64,000 bases of DNA from Achromobacter denitrificans NBRC 15125 (GTDB lineage: Bacteria > Pseudomonadota > Gammaproteobacteria > Burkholderiales > Burkholderiaceae_B). Where the stretch lies: the NCBI RefSeq assembly GCF_001571365.1, contig NZ_BCTQ01000016.1:1-64000 (forward strand), in the 5' to 3' direction. Of the stretch, positions 53,967-63,360 are shown in pieces (positions within the stretch are counted from its first letter, which is position 1; each line of letters starts with the position of its first letter). The notes under the pieces were generated by a model. The model was not told the origin of the DNA and did not search any database. It worked only from the letters and a program-made list of their open reading frames with translations. The translations under genes were made by a program, and so were the position numbers.

Positions 53967-55094
53967 ATGCTTTTGACGGAAGAACAGCAGAGCATCCAGG
54001 AGATGGCGCGCCGGTTCGCGCAGGAACGCCTGGCGCCCAATGCCGAACGCTGGGACCGGGAACATCACTATCCCGCCGACGCCATCGCCGAAATGGCCCA
54101 GCTCGGCTTTTTCGGCATGCTGGTGCCGGAAGAATGGGACGGCAACGACAGCGGCTACGTGTCCTACGCCGTCGCGCTGGAGGAAATCGCGGCGGGCAAC
54201 GGCGCCTGCTCCACCATCATGAGCGTGCACAACTCGGTGGCCTGCATGCCCATCCTGAAATTCGGCACTGATGCGCAGAAGGAACGGTTCCTGCGGCCGC
54301 TGGCCCGCGGCGAGCACATCGGGGCGTTCGCGCTGACCGAGCCGCAGGCCGGGTCGGACGCCAGCAGCCTGCATGCGCGCGCGCGCCGCGACGGCGACGG
54401 CTACGTGCTCAACGGCGCCAAGCAATTCATTACCTCCGGCCGCAATGGCCAGACCGTGATCGTGTTCGCGGTGACCGACCCCGAGGCCGGCAAGCGCGGC
54501 ATCTCCGCCTTCATCGTGCCCACCGATACCCCCGGCTACAAGGTGCTGCGGGTGGAGGACAAGCTGGGCCAGCATGCGTCCGACACCTGCCAGATCGCCT
54601 TCGAGGACCTGCGCATCCCGGCCGAGTACCGGCTGGGCGAAGAGGGCGAGGGCTACAAGATCGCCTTGTCCAACCTGGAAGGCGGCCGCATCGGCATCGC
54701 CTCGCAATCCGTGGGCATGGCGCGCGCCGCCTTCGAATGCGCGCGCGACTACGCGCGCGACCGGCAGGCTTTCGGCAAGCCCATCATGGAACACCAGGCC
54801 GTGTCGTTCCGGCTGGCCGACATGGCCACGCAGATCCACGCGGCGCGCCAGATGGTGCTGCATGCCGCGGCCTTGCGCGCCGCGGGCCGCCCGGCCCTGA
54901 CCGAGGCGTCGATGGCCAAGCTGTTCGCCTCCGAGATGGCCGAGCGGGTGTGTTCCGCGGCCATCCAGACCCTGGGCGGCTACGGCTATCTGAAGGACTT
55001 CCCGGTGGAGCGGATCTACCGCGACGTGCGCGTGTGCCAGATCTACGAAGGCACCAGCGACATCCAGCGCCTGGTCATCGCCCGGAACCTGTAG
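53967..55094 (+). CDS. Acyl-CoA dehydrogenase
   Basis: The 375-aa FAD enzyme has the family signatures [13 protein letters not shown] near residue 120 and the C-terminal [20 protein letters not shown], with catalytic Glu361 in IYEGTSDIQ, as in short-chain and branched-chain acyl-CoA dehydrogenases. CAGGAGAG precedes the ATG. It stands alone without ETF or hydratase genes; chain-length specificity cannot be told from sequence. Confidence 0.92.
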   Translation: MLLTEEQQSIQEMARRFAQERLAPNAERWDREHHYPADAIAEMAQLGFFGMLVPEEWDGNDSGYVSYAVALEEIAAGNGACSTIMSVHNSVACMPILKFGTDAQKERFLRPLARGEHIGAFALTEPQAGSDASSLHARARRDGDGYVLNGAKQFITSGRNGQTVIVFAVTDPEAGKRGISAFIVPTDTPGYKVLRVEDKLGQHASDTCQIAFEDLRIPAEYRLGEEGEGYKIALSNLEGGRIGIASQSVGMARAAFECARDYARDRQAFGKPIMEHQAVSFRLADMATQIHAARQMVLHAAALRAAGRPALTEASMAKLFASEMAERVCSAAIQTLGGYGYLKDFPVERIYRDVRVCQIYEGTSDIQRLVIARNL

Positions 55095-55112
55095 GGCCTG
55101 GCTTGGCCCGGC

Positions 55113-55490
55113 TCAGCGCCGCGCCGCCGCCCGCCGGCCGCGGCGGGCCCACAGGGCATAGATGAGAAGGTTGCCGGCCACCAGCAGCACCGCCAGGATG
55201 ATCTGCGTCTCGCGCGTGATGGCTTCGGGATAGATCAGCGGCACCAGGTAGTGCTCGATGAAGCCGACGTCGTAGCCCTGGTCGCCCGCCCGTTGCCGCA
55301 GCGACACTTCCAGCGGGGTCAGCGGACAGATCCAGCCCATGCCGATCACCAGCGCGCCCCAGGCGAGCGCGGGCAGATGCAGGTAGGCGATCCAGCGCTT
55401 CCAGAGGGCGAGCAGGCCGCCGAACACCACGAAAGCCACGAACAGGCCGTGGACGGCCAGCACCAGGTCGGCCAGCAGGCGATAGTCCAT
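55113..55490 (-). CDS. DUF2784 membrane protein
   Basis: The 125-aa protein has four hydrophobic segments with the DUF2784 motifs LLADLVLAVHGLFVAFVVFGG, read here in part, and GMGWICPLTPLE, followed by LIYPEAITRETQI. Function is unknown. It is 15 bp downstream of the Mrr-like gene and probably co-transcribed. Confidence 0.82.
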   Translation of the reverse strand: MDYRLLADLVLAVHGLFVAFVVFGGLLALWKRWIAYLHLPALAWGALVIGMGWICPLTPLEVSLRQRAGDQGYDVGFIEHYLVPLIYPEAITRETQIILAVLLVAGNLLIYALWARRGRRAAARR

Positions 55491-55505
55491 TGCCGCGTCC
55501 GCGCC

Positions 55506-56081
55506 TCAGGTTTTCAGGTCGCGCAGCAGCTTGGTCAGCTCGGGGGCGGTCATCAGCGACACGCCCTGCGCGCGGGCGTATTGCAGCGCCTTGTCCGACA
55601 CGTCGCCCAGGGCGATGTAGATGGCCTCGCGCGCGCCGCGCCGCTCGCGCTCCGCCTGCAGTTCCCGCAGCGGCTCGACGCCGACGCGGGCGGCCTTCCA
55701 GCGCTTGGCGCTGACGATGGCCACGTGGCCGTCCTTGCTGAGCGCGAAGTCGGCGCCAGCGACCTGCAGGCGTTCCACCTCGCAGCCATCGCGGCGGAAG
55801 CCGGCCTCGACGGTGCGGGCGAAATCCGTCCACGACATACCGGCCGCCGCCGCGGCCACGGCCTGCACCCGCGTGTCCGAGGGTGCGCGCAACTGTTTGT
55901 AGGCCGCCATGATGGCGATGACCGCGAAGGGCACCGCCGCGAAGACGCCCATCGCGGCGTACTCCAGGGGCAGGGCGGCGAAGCCGCCCGCGGACAGCAG
56001 CACGGCCACCCCCGCGCTCATCCACCACGGCGAGCGCAGCAGGACGGCGAAGATGGAGTTCTGGGACATCTTGAATTTCAT
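55506..56081 (-). CDS. Membrane-anchored Mrr-like restriction-endonuclease-fold protein
   Basis: The 191-aa protein has two N-terminal membrane segments (about 20-38 and 42-60) and a C-terminal Mrr_cat-type domain (about 85-190): GADFALSKDGHVAIVSAKRW contains the Asp and Lys of a PD-(D/E)xK site, but the middle Glu/Gln position is Ser (SAK). Nuclease activity is therefore uncertain. Such small membrane-tethered proteins are widespread and uncharacterised; a role in restricting or binding DNA at the membrane is speculation. Confidence 0.75.
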   Translation of the reverse strand: MKFKMSQNSIFAVLLRSPWWMSAGVAVLLSAGGFAALPLEYAAMGVFAAVPFAVIAIMAAYKQLRAPSDTRVQAVAAAAAGMSWTDFARTVEAGFRRDGCEVERLQVAGADFALSKDGHVAIVSAKRWKAARVGVEPLRELQAERERRGAREAIYIALGDVSDKALQYARAQGVSLMTAPELTKLLRDLKT

Positions 56082-56119
56082 GGCGGCTCGCGGCGTGGCG
56101 GGAACGGGGGAGGAAGGGA

Positions 56120-56365
56120 TCAGGCCGGGTCGTCGGCGGCTTCGGCGGCGCGCACGACGATGCGAGCGTCGCCGCAGGTCACGATCTGGCCGGCGCGGAT
56201 CTTCGCCGTCTTGCGGGTTTCCACGACCCCGCCCACGCTCACGTGGCCTTCGGCCACGAGCATTTTGCCCGCGCCGCCGCTATCGCACACGCCGGTGGCC
56301 TTGAGCAATTGGTTGACTTCTATATAGGGGCTGCCTTCGGCAAGCGTGAATTCGATGATGGGCAT
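56120..56365 (-). CDS. Small S4-domain RNA-binding protein (YbcJ-like)
   Basis: The 81-aa protein consists of a single S4 fold (IEVNQLLKATGVCDSGGAGKML, VAEGHVSVGGVVETRKTAKI, in parts). It resembles YbcJ/RlbA-like proteins that bind RNA or ribosomal particles. The ATG at 56365 gives MPIIEFTLAEG, the family start. Confidence 0.85.
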   Translation of the reverse strand: MPIIEFTLAEGSPYIEVNQLLKATGVCDSGGAGKMLVAEGHVSVGGVVETRKTAKIRAGQIVTCGDARIVVRAAEAADDPA

Positions 56366-56400
56366 GTCGCGCGTGATGGGAGTGTGAAGGGGGCGGGGGC

Positions 56401-57069
56401 TCAGGCCTGGCCGCCGGTGCCGCCGGCCGCGCCGGGCGCGTCGTTCGGCGGTTCCGGCATGGCGGGAGCGGCCGGACGGTTGTTGTTCTCGGCGCGCGCC
56501 ATCCAGGCGATCAGGGACGAGCGCATCGCTTCCTCGACCGACATCTCGATCGGCTGCACCCATTCCTGCGGCACGAAGACGGTATAGCCCCCGATCATGT
56601 AGCCCATGGGCAGGTAGACGGCCACGCGGCCGTCCTGCGAGAAGCCCTCGGGCAGCCCGTCCATGTTGCGCCGCGTGACCAGGCCGACCAGCTCCAGCTG
56701 CTGGCCCGGGATGCGCAGGATCACCACCTGCTGCGCCGTGTTCTTGGAGCTGGGCGAGAAATAGTCCGCGAAGCTCTTCAACGACGAATAGATGCTCTTG
56801 ACCACCGGCAGGTTGGTGAACGGCATTTCCAACAGCGTCAGCACGCGCTGCACCCGTTCCTTGGACACCAGGTAGCCGATCGCGAGAATGCCCAGGATGC
56901 CCAGCGCCAGCCCCATGCCCGGCACATAGAATCCGCCGATGAAGGGGCGCAGGAAGGTCAGCGCCACGGCCTCGGTCCAGGCCAGGAAGATATAGAGCAG
57001 GTAGATGGTCAGCGCCAGCGGCAGAACGGTAATCAGTCCGCGGAAGAAGTACTTATAGAGACGGTGCAT
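56401..57069 (-). CDS. DUF502 membrane protein
   Basis: The 222-aa protein has two N-terminal membrane segments (about 10-30 and 52-68) and a soluble DUF502 domain with LPVVKSIYSSLKSFADYF and MGYMIGGYTVFVP, then a disordered Ala/Pro/Gly tail. Function is unknown. The ATG at 57069 (MHRLYKYFFRGLITVLPLALT) is the family start; an earlier start lies in unrelated sequence. Confidence 0.87.
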   Translation of the reverse strand: MHRLYKYFFRGLITVLPLALTIYLLYIFLAWTEAVALTFLRPFIGGFYVPGMGLALGILGILAIGYLVSKERVQRVLTLLEMPFTNLPVVKSIYSSLKSFADYFSPSSKNTAQQVVILRIPGQQLELVGLVTRRNMDGLPEGFSQDGRVAVYLPMGYMIGGYTVFVPQEWVQPIEMSVEEAMRSSLIAWMARAENNNRPAAPAMPEPPNDAPGAAGGTGGQA

Positions 57070-57210
57070 AGGCAAAAGGCAAAGAAAATTGGGGTCGGGT
57101 GCGCGGCGGCGCAGGCCGGGGGGTCGCCAGCATAGCAGCCGGCGGGGCACTATCCGGTAACAAACCGCAGGGAAAGCATGCCGCAGGGGCGGCCAGGGGA
57201 GGAACAGGCC

Positions 57211-57678
57211 CTAACGGTCCACGGGCAGGTACAGCGTCTCCTTGATCTCCTCCATGACCACGTAGCTGCGCGATTCGGCGGAGGCCGGGAGACGCTTGAG
57301 GATTTCGCCCAGGAGGCGGCGGTACTCGTTCATTTCGGTCAGGCGCGCCTTGACCAGGTAATCGAAGTCGCCCGACACCAGGTGGCATTCCATGACCTCG
57401 GGCACGTACAGCAGTTCCTTCTTGACCTTGTCGAACACGTCCCCGGACTTGGCCGACAGCTTGATTTCCAGGAAAACCAGCAGGTTCTTGCCCAGCGCGG
57501 ACGGGTTGACGCGCGCATGGTAACCCGTGATGACGCCATCGCGCTCCATGCGCTTGACGCGGTCCGAACAGGGGGTGGCCGACAGGTTCACCCGGTCGGC
57601 CAATTCGGTCACCGAAATCCGCCCTTCGCGCTGCAGGATATCCAGGATTTTCAGGTCGATACGATCTAGGTCGCGCAT
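57211..57678 (-). CDS. Lrp/AsnC-family regulator, probable control of dadA
   Basis: The 155-aa protein has an N-terminal helix-turn-helix (RISVTELADRVNLSATPCSDRVKRME, about 20-45) and a C-terminal RAM/ACT-like domain that binds amino acids. It is divergent from dadA and very probably acts as its alanine-responsive activator, like Lrp or DadR. Confidence 0.88.
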   Translation of the reverse strand: MRDLDRIDLKILDILQREGRISVTELADRVNLSATPCSDRVKRMERDGVITGYHARVNPSALGKNLLVFLEIKLSAKSGDVFDKVKKELLYVPEVMECHLVSGDFDYLVKARLTEMNEYRRLLGEILKRLPASAESRSYVVMEEIKETLYLPVDR

Positions 57679-57730
57679 TTCACTTTTGGCGATCGGAAAA
57701 CAGGAGGGGGGCGAGAAAAACCACTGCCAA

Positions 57731-57786
57731 AGGAATTTTTTCAGTGTCTTTCACTGCGAGGAGGCTCATAGACTACCGAAATTCCT
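57731..57786. promoter_or_regulatory. Inverted repeats in the Lrp-dadA divergent region
   Basis: CAGTG-N5-CACTG occurs at 57742-57756, and AGGAATTT (57731-57738) pairs with AAATTCCT (57779-57786). Both are candidate Lrp-type sites in the 135-bp gap; Lrp octamers bind such spaced arrays. Confidence 0.45.
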
Positions 57787-57813
57787 GCACAAAACCAAAC
57801 ACTGGAAAGAATC

Positions 57814-59115
57814 ATGCATGTGATCGTCCTCGGCAGCGGCGTCATCGGCACCACGACCGCCTACTACCTGGCCCGCCAGGGCGCGAAAGTGACGGTGCTG
57901 GACCGCCAGCCCGCGGCCGCGCTGGAGACCAGCTACGCCAACGCCGGCCAGGTCTCGCCGGGCTATTCCACCCCCTGGGCCGCGCCCGGCATTCCGCTGA
58001 AGGCCATCAAGTGGCTGTTCCAGAAACATGCGCCGCTGGCGATCCGCCTGGACGGCAGCCTGTACCAACTGAAGTGGATGGCCGCCATGCTGGCCAACTG
58101 CTCGGCCGACCGCTATTCGGTGAACAAGGAGCGCATGCTGCGCCTGTCCGAATACAGCCGCGACTGCCTGCGCGAACTGCGCGCGTCCACCGGCATCCAT
58201 TATGAAGAGCGCGCGCGCGGCACCTTGCAGCTGTTCCGCACCGAGGCCCAGCTCGTAGCGGCGCGCCGCGACATTGCCGTGCTGGAAGAAGTGGGCGTGC
58301 CCTACGAACTGCTGGACCGCAACCGCCTCGTGACCGCCGAGCCCGCGCTGGCGCGCTCGGTCGGCAAGCTGTCCGGCGGCCTGCGCCTGCCCAACGACGA
58401 AACCGGCGACTGCCAGTTGTTCACCACCCGGCTGGCCGAAATGGCCGCGGGCCTGGGCGTGGAATTCCGCTACGGCCAATCCGTTGCCGGGCTGAGCACC
58501 GCGGGCGGCCAGGTCACGGGCGTGCGCGTCGGCAACGAGGTCCTGACCGCCGACCGCTACGTGGCCGCCTTCGGCAGCTACACCCGCGGCTTCCTGGAAC
58601 CGCTGGGCCTGGATTTGCCGGTGTACCCGGTCAAGGGCTACTCCCTCACCATCCCCATGACGGACGAGTCCGCCGCGCCGGTCTCCACCATCCTGGACGA
58701 AACCTACAAGATCGCCGTCACGCGTTTCGACAAGCGCATCCGCGTGGGCGGCATGGCCGAACTGTCGGGCTTCGACCTGCGCCTGAAGGACGCCCGCCGC
58801 AAGACCCTGGAGCTGGTCGTCAACGACCTGTTCCCGGGCAGCGGCGACGTGGCCCGCGCCGAATTCTGGACCGGCCTGCGCCCCATGACGCCGGACAGCA
58901 CGCCCATCGTCGGCCCGACCCGCTACGGCAACCTGTTCCTGAACACCGGCCACGGCACGCTGGGCTGGACCATGGCCTGCGGCTCCGGCAAGCTCGTCGC
59001 CGACCTGGTCATGGGCCAGCGCCCGGCGATCCGCGCCGACGGCCTGGACCTGTCCCGCTACGACCGCAAATCCTCCGCCAGCCGTCCGCTCGTCCTCGAC
59101 AGCAAGGGCGCCTGA
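57814..59115 (+). CDS. dadA: DadA, D-amino acid dehydrogenase small subunit
   Basis: The 433-aa FAD enzyme has the dinucleotide motif [21 protein letters not shown] at residues ~4-24 (read in parts), the [19 protein letters not shown] stretch and C-terminal [17 protein letters not shown]. It oxidises D-alanine and other D-amino acids to oxo acids at the inner membrane. No alanine racemase follows, unlike dadAX of Pseudomonas. Confidence 0.92.
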   Translation: MHVIVLGSGVIGTTTAYYLARQGAKVTVLDRQPAAALETSYANAGQVSPGYSTPWAAPGIPLKAIKWLFQKHAPLAIRLDGSLYQLKWMAAMLANCSADRYSVNKERMLRLSEYSRDCLRELRASTGIHYEERARGTLQLFRTEAQLVAARRDIAVLEEVGVPYELLDRNRLVTAEPALARSVGKLSGGLRLPNDETGDCQLFTTRLAEMAAGLGVEFRYGQSVAGLSTAGGQVTGVRVGNEVLTADRYVAAFGSYTRGFLEPLGLDLPVYPVKGYSLTIPMTDESAAPVSTILDETYKIAVTRFDKRIRVGGMAELSGFDLRLKDARRKTLELVVNDLFPGSGDVARAEFWTGLRPMTPDSTPIVGPTRYGNLFLNTGHGTLGWTMACGSGKLVADLVMGQRPAIRADGLDLSRYDRKSSASRPLVLDSKGA

Positions 59116-59159
59116 CGGCGCGAGGCGCCTCGTCCCATTGCCTCGGGAGGGTTCGAGGC

Positions 59160-59184
59160 AAAAAACGCCCCCCGCTGGGGGGCG
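59160..59184 (-). terminator. GC stem with A-run on the + strand after dadA
   Basis: CGCCCCCC and GGGGGGCG form an 8-bp stem with a 3-nt loop. The run of six A residues before it means a U-tract only on the minus strand. It could stop antisense transcription from the SbcD side; on the + strand it is only a stable hairpin. Confidence 0.4.
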
Positions 59185-59250
59185 GCAAGCACGCGTAGCA
59201 TGCGCGGCGTGGGGGTCCAATACAGGCATCTCTTTTGCCTACAATGGCGC

Positions 59251-60378
59251 ATGACCCATTTCCTGCATACCGCCGACTGGCAAATCGGCCGTCAATACGG
59301 CCAGTTCGAAACCGATGACGCGGCCATGCTGGCCGAGGCGCGCTTCGATGTCGTGGCGCGTATCGCCGCCCTGGCGGTCGAACGCCGCGTCGATGCCGTG
59401 CTGGTGGCCGGCGACGTCTTCGACACGCAGGGCGTGTCGGACCGCACGATCCGCCGGCTGTTCGCGGCCATGGCGGCCTATACCGGGCCGTGGGTGATGA
59501 TCGCCGGCAACCACGATGCCGCGCTCGCGGACAGCGTCTGGAGCCGCGCGGCGCAGCTGGGTTGCATCCCGTCCAACGTGCACGTGCCCGTGGGCACGGG
59601 CGTGGTCGACCTGCCGGCCATCCGGCTCGCGGTCCTGGCCGCGCCGCTCACGCAACGCCATACCTACGACGACGTGACCCAGGCCTTCGACGCGCTGGAG
59701 ACCGAGCCCGGCCGCATCCGCGTGGGCCTGGCGCACGGCAGCGTGGCGGGGCGCCTGCCGGACAATATCGACGCCACCAATCCCATCGCGCCGGACCGCG
59801 CGGCGCGCGCGCGCCTGGACTATCTGGCGCTGGGCGATTGGCACGGCTGCCTGTCGATCGACGAGCGCACCTGGTATGCCGGCACGCCGGAGCAGGACCG
59901 CTTCCGCGGCAACGAGCCGGGCTACGTGCTGGACGTGCGCATCGAGGCGCCCGGCGCGGCGCCGGCGGTGGAGCGGCTGACCACGGGCAAGTACCGCTGG
60001 TCGGCCTGGTCGGAAACGCTGAGCCTGCCCAGCGACGCGCAGGCCCTGGCCGAGCGCATGGCCGCCTTGCGCGCCGAGGACGTGTTGCGGCTGGACGTGC
60101 AGGGGCACGTCAACATGGAAACCTGGGAGGCGCTGCAACAGGCCGTGGACCGGGCCGCCGCGCAGGTGCGCGCGCTGCTGCCGGATCTCTCCGGGCTGAA
60201 ACTGGAACCGGACGAAGCCGACCTGGCCGAGTTGCGCGTCAGCGGCTACGTGGGCGAGGTGGCGGCGGAGCTGCAGGCCTTGCAGTCGGACGCCGCGCAG
60301 GCGGCGGTCGCGGGCGAGGCCTTGCGCCTGCTGCTGCGGTTCCAGCGCGAAAGCGTCACCCCGGGAGGCGCGAAATGA
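59251..60378 (+). CDS. SbcD/Mre11-like (YhaO-type) metallophosphoesterase
   Basis: The 375-aa protein has the calcineurin-like phosphoesterase motifs: HTADWQIG (His6, Asp9), AGDVFDT, AGNHD, HGSVAG and LGDWHG. It is the nuclease partner of the SMC-like ATPase encoded next. Overlap of the two genes by 4 bp (ATGA) shows they work together, like SbcD-SbcC or B. subtilis YhaO-YhaN. A TACAAT element ends a few bases before the start, so the transcript may be nearly leaderless. Confidence 0.85.
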   Translation: MTHFLHTADWQIGRQYGQFETDDAAMLAEARFDVVARIAALAVERRVDAVLVAGDVFDTQGVSDRTIRRLFAAMAAYTGPWVMIAGNHDAALADSVWSRAAQLGCIPSNVHVPVGTGVVDLPAIRLAVLAAPLTQRHTYDDVTQAFDALETEPGRIRVGLAHGSVAGRLPDNIDATNPIAPDRAARARLDYLALGDWHGCLSIDERTWYAGTPEQDRFRGNEPGYVLDVRIEAPGAAPAVERLTTGKYRWSAWSETLSLPSDAQALAERMAALRAEDVLRLDVQGHVNMETWEALQQAVDRAAAQVRALLPDLSGLKLEPDEADLAELRVSGYVGEVAAELQALQSDAAQAAVAGEALRLLLRFQRESVTPGGAK

Positions 60379-62999
60379 AGCTCGCGCGCATCGCCCTGGA
60401 AGAATTCCGCAAGTTCCGCCAGCCGCTGGTGCTGGACGGCCTGCAAGACGGCCTGAACCTGTTCGTGGGGCCGAACGAAGCCGGCAAGAGCACGGTGGCC
60501 ATGGCCATCCGCTCGGCCTTCCTGGAACGCTACAGCACCAGCAAGGTGGCCGACCTGGCGCCGCGCGGCGAATCCGGCGCGCGTCCCAGCGTGGAGCTGG
60601 CCTTCACCCATGCCGGCCACAGCTATGTGCTGAAGAAGCAGTTCCTGTCGCGCGCGCGCTGCGAACTGCTGGTCGATGACGGCGCGAAGCGGCTGGACGG
60701 CGAAGAGGCCGAGAACGCGCTGGCCGCGCTGCTAGGATTCGAACTGGCCGCGCGCGGGCAGAGCAAGCCCGACCTCGCCGGCATCCCCGGCCTGCTGTGG
60801 ATCCAGCAGGGCGAGGGCCAGAACCTCCAGGAGGCGGCCGGGTACGCCGGCACGCACCTGCGCGATGCCTTGACGCAGCTGTCGGGCGAGCTCGCCTCGG
60901 GCGACGGCGACCGCCTGTACGAGCGCGTGGCGGCCGAGCGCGGCGCGCTGCTGGATGCGCGCAACGGCCGGCCCAAGGGCGCGTACAAGGAAGCCGAGGA
61001 CGCGCTGGCGAGCGCGCTGGCGGAACGCGACGAAAGCGCGCAGGCCATGGCCCAGTTGAACGCCGATGTCGACCGCCTGGCGGAACTGCGCCGCGCGCAC
61101 GAGCGGGCCCAGGCGACCGAGCCGTGGAAGGATTTCGAGGCCAAGGCGGCCGAGGCGCGCGCCAGGCTGGCCGCCGTGGCCAAGGAGCGCGAAGCGTTCG
61201 AAGGCCTGCGCCGCGAACAGGCGCAGGCGGCCCAGACGCTGGCCTTGCTGCAAGACCAGGTGCGCCGGGACCAGCAGGACGAGGCCGATCTCCAGGCGCT
61301 GGCGGGGGAGGCCCGCGCCGCCCGCGCCCGCGCCGAGGCCTCGCGCGAGCCGTTGGCGCGCGCGCAGCGGCAGCGCCAGGCCCATTCCGACGCGGTGGAC
61401 GCCGCGCGACTGCGCGTCGCGTCGGTGCAGGCCGTGGCCGACCGGCGCGACCTGGAACGCCAGCTGGCCCAGCTCGATCCCGAGATCGAGCGCCTCGACC
61501 ACGCGTTGAAGGAAACCACCGCGCTCATCGAACAAGGTTCAGCGCTCAAGGCGGAAAGCGTGCGCATCGAAATCGCCGACGCCGACATCGACGCCTTGCG
61601 CAAGGCCGAGCGCGAGCTGGCCGCCTTGCTGCTGCAGCAGCAGGCCATCGCCACGCGCCTGTCCTACCGGCTGGAACCGGGCAGCGACGCCCGCCTGGAC
61701 GGCCGGCCGCTCAGCGGCGCCGACGAAGTGCTGCTCACCGCCGCGGCCGAACTGGACCTGCCCGGCGTGGGCAGCTTCCGCATCGAGCCGGGCGGCAAGG
61801 ACCTGCCCGTGTTGAAGCGCGAGGTCTCCGAGGCCCAGGCGGCCTGCGCCGCGCTGCTCAAGCGCGCGGGCGTGGACACGCTGGCCGAGGCCGAGCAGCG
61901 CCATGCGCGCTACAGCGCGCTGTTGCGCGAGCTGGACGGCATGCGCAAGACCCTGGGCATCCATGCGCCCAAGGGCGTGGACGCCTTGCGCACCCAGCGC
62001 GACGAGGCGCTGGCGCGCCGTGCCCAATTGGAGGAACGCCTGTCCAAGCTGCCGGCCGCCGACGCGGCGGGCGGCGACGACCTGCCGGCGGCGGCGCAGG
62101 CGCTGCGCGAGGCCGAGGCCGTGGCGGCCCAGGCCGAGAAGGCGCTGGCGGCCGCGCAACGGGCGCTGGACGCCGAGGGCGCCCGCGCCCAGCTGCTGGA
62201 AGGGCAGGCGGCGGCCCGCGGCGCCGACCTGCAATCGCCCGAACGCGCCGCGCAGCGCCAGTCCCGCGCGAGCCGGCTCGCCGAGGCGCGCAGCGGCCAC
62301 GACGAACTCGAACGCCGCGCGCGCGAGGCGCAGGCGGCGCTGGCCGGCCACCAGCCCGAGCTGGTCGAGCAGGACGTCCAGCGCTACGAAAAATCCGCCG
62401 CCATCGAGCGCGACGCGCAGCACAAGCGCCACGGCGAAATCCTGCAACTGCAAGGCAAGCTGGACCAGGCGGGCGCGCAGGGCCTGGGCGAACGCCTGTC
62501 GGAAGCCGCCGCGGCGTGCGAGCGCCTGGAACGACGGCGCGACGAACTGGCCGGCCGCGCCGCGGCCCTGGACCTGTTGCTGAAGCTGCTCACGGACCAG
62601 CGCGCCGCTGCCACGCAGCGGTTGCAGGCGCCGCTGGCGCGCCGCCTGAATCACTACCTGGCGCTGCTGTTTCCCGAGGCCGACCTGCGCCTGGACGAGT
62701 CGCTGCTGCCCGCGGCGCTGCGCCGCGGCGGCGGCGAAGACATGCTGGCCGCGCTCAGCTTCGGCACGCGCGAACAGCTCGGCATCCTGGCGCGCTTCGC
62801 CTATGCCGACCTGCTGCGCGAAGCCGGGCGGCCGACGCTGCTGCTGCTCGACGACGCCCTGGTCCATACCGACGATGCGCGGCGCGATTTCATGAAGCGC
62901 GCGCTGTTCGACGCCGCGACCCGGCATCAGATCCTGATGTTCACCTGCCACGGCGAAGCATGGCGGGACATGGGCGTGGAGCAGCGGCGGATCGCTTGA
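60375..62999 (+). CDS. SMC/Rad50-like (YhaN-type) ATPase, no zinc hook visible
   Basis: The 874-aa protein has Walker A GPNEAGKST (32-40), long coiled coils and C-terminal ABC parts ALSFGTREQLGILARFAYADL (signature) and LLLLDDALVHTDD (Walker B). The ATPase-head signature LSFGTREQL is of the YhaN type, not the LSGGE of SbcC. In the middle (about residues 410-480) a globular beta-rich insert (SDARLDGRPLSGADEV, ELDLPGVGSFRIEPGG) interrupts the coiled coil, and I find no CxxC zinc hook. It is shorter than SbcC (about 1050 aa). DNA-end processing or repair is likely. Confidence 0.85.
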   Translation: MKLARIALEEFRKFRQPLVLDGLQDGLNLFVGPNEAGKSTVAMAIRSAFLERYSTSKVADLAPRGESGARPSVELAFTHAGHSYVLKKQFLSRARCELLVDDGAKRLDGEEAENALAALLGFELAARGQSKPDLAGIPGLLWIQQGEGQNLQEAAGYAGTHLRDALTQLSGELASGDGDRLYERVAAERGALLDARNGRPKGAYKEAEDALASALAERDESAQAMAQLNADVDRLAELRRAHERAQATEPWKDFEAKAAEARARLAAVAKEREAFEGLRREQAQAAQTLALLQDQVRRDQQDEADLQALAGEARAARARAEASREPLARAQRQRQAHSDAVDAARLRVASVQAVADRRDLERQLAQLDPEIERLDHALKETTALIEQGSALKAESVRIEIADADIDALRKAERELAALLLQQQAIATRLSYRLEPGSDARLDGRPLSGADEVLLTAAAELDLPGVGSFRIEPGGKDLPVLKREVSEAQAACAALLKRAGVDTLAEAEQRHARYSALLRELDGMRKTLGIHAPKGVDALRTQRDEALARRAQLEERLSKLPAADAAGGDDLPAAAQALREAEAVAAQAEKALAAAQRALDAEGARAQLLEGQAAARGADLQSPERAAQRQSRASRLAEARSGHDELERRAREAQAALAGHQPELVEQDVQRYEKSAAIERDAQHKRHGEILQLQGKLDQAGAQGLGERLSEAAAACERLERRRDELAGRAAALDLLLKLLTDQRAAATQRLQAPLARRLNHYLALLFPEADLRLDESLLPAALRRGGGEDMLAALSFGTREQLGILARFAYADLLREAGRPTLLLLDDALVHTDDARRDFMKRALFDAATRHQILMFTCHGEAWRDMGVEQRRIA

Positions 63000-63360
63000 C
63001 GGCAGGGCGCGCGGACGGGTAGGCTACGCCCATGCCTGATTCCACGCGCCTCGCCGATCCCGCTTCCGCTGCCCGCGCAGCCGGCAGCCGCGCGCGCCTG
63101 GCATTCCGGCATTCCGCGGTTTCTCCCGGTTTTTCTCCTGTCGTCTCCACGGTGGTATCGCCGCCCGTCTCGCCGCCCAGCGGCGTGGTGGCGGGCGCAT
63201 GCCCGCCTTGCGCGGTCGTCGTCGGCTGACGCCGTCCGCTCGCGACTCCAACCCCTCCCCAAGCCCGTTCGCCTGACGCCCTGACGCGATGCGTCCGTCT
63301 TGCGCCTGCTTGCGCCTGCGCGCGGCCCTGTGCCGCGCCGGGGCCGGGGTGGAGTCTGTC
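63000..63360 (+). other. Gap without a confident gene
   Basis: A 361-bp stretch between the SMC-like gene and the EamA gene. It holds one small open frame (63032-63229, 65 codons) whose second half is rich in Val, Pro and Ser (TVVSPPVSPPSGVV), with no visible ribosome site. It could be a leader peptide for the exporter downstream, but base composition alone could produce it. I see no riboswitch core that I can name. Confidence 0.3.

Noticed and set aside
59490-62999. 1169-codon frame ending with the SMC-like ATPase
   Set aside because: The first 295 codons overlap the SbcD-like gene out of frame; the family N-terminus begins at 60375.
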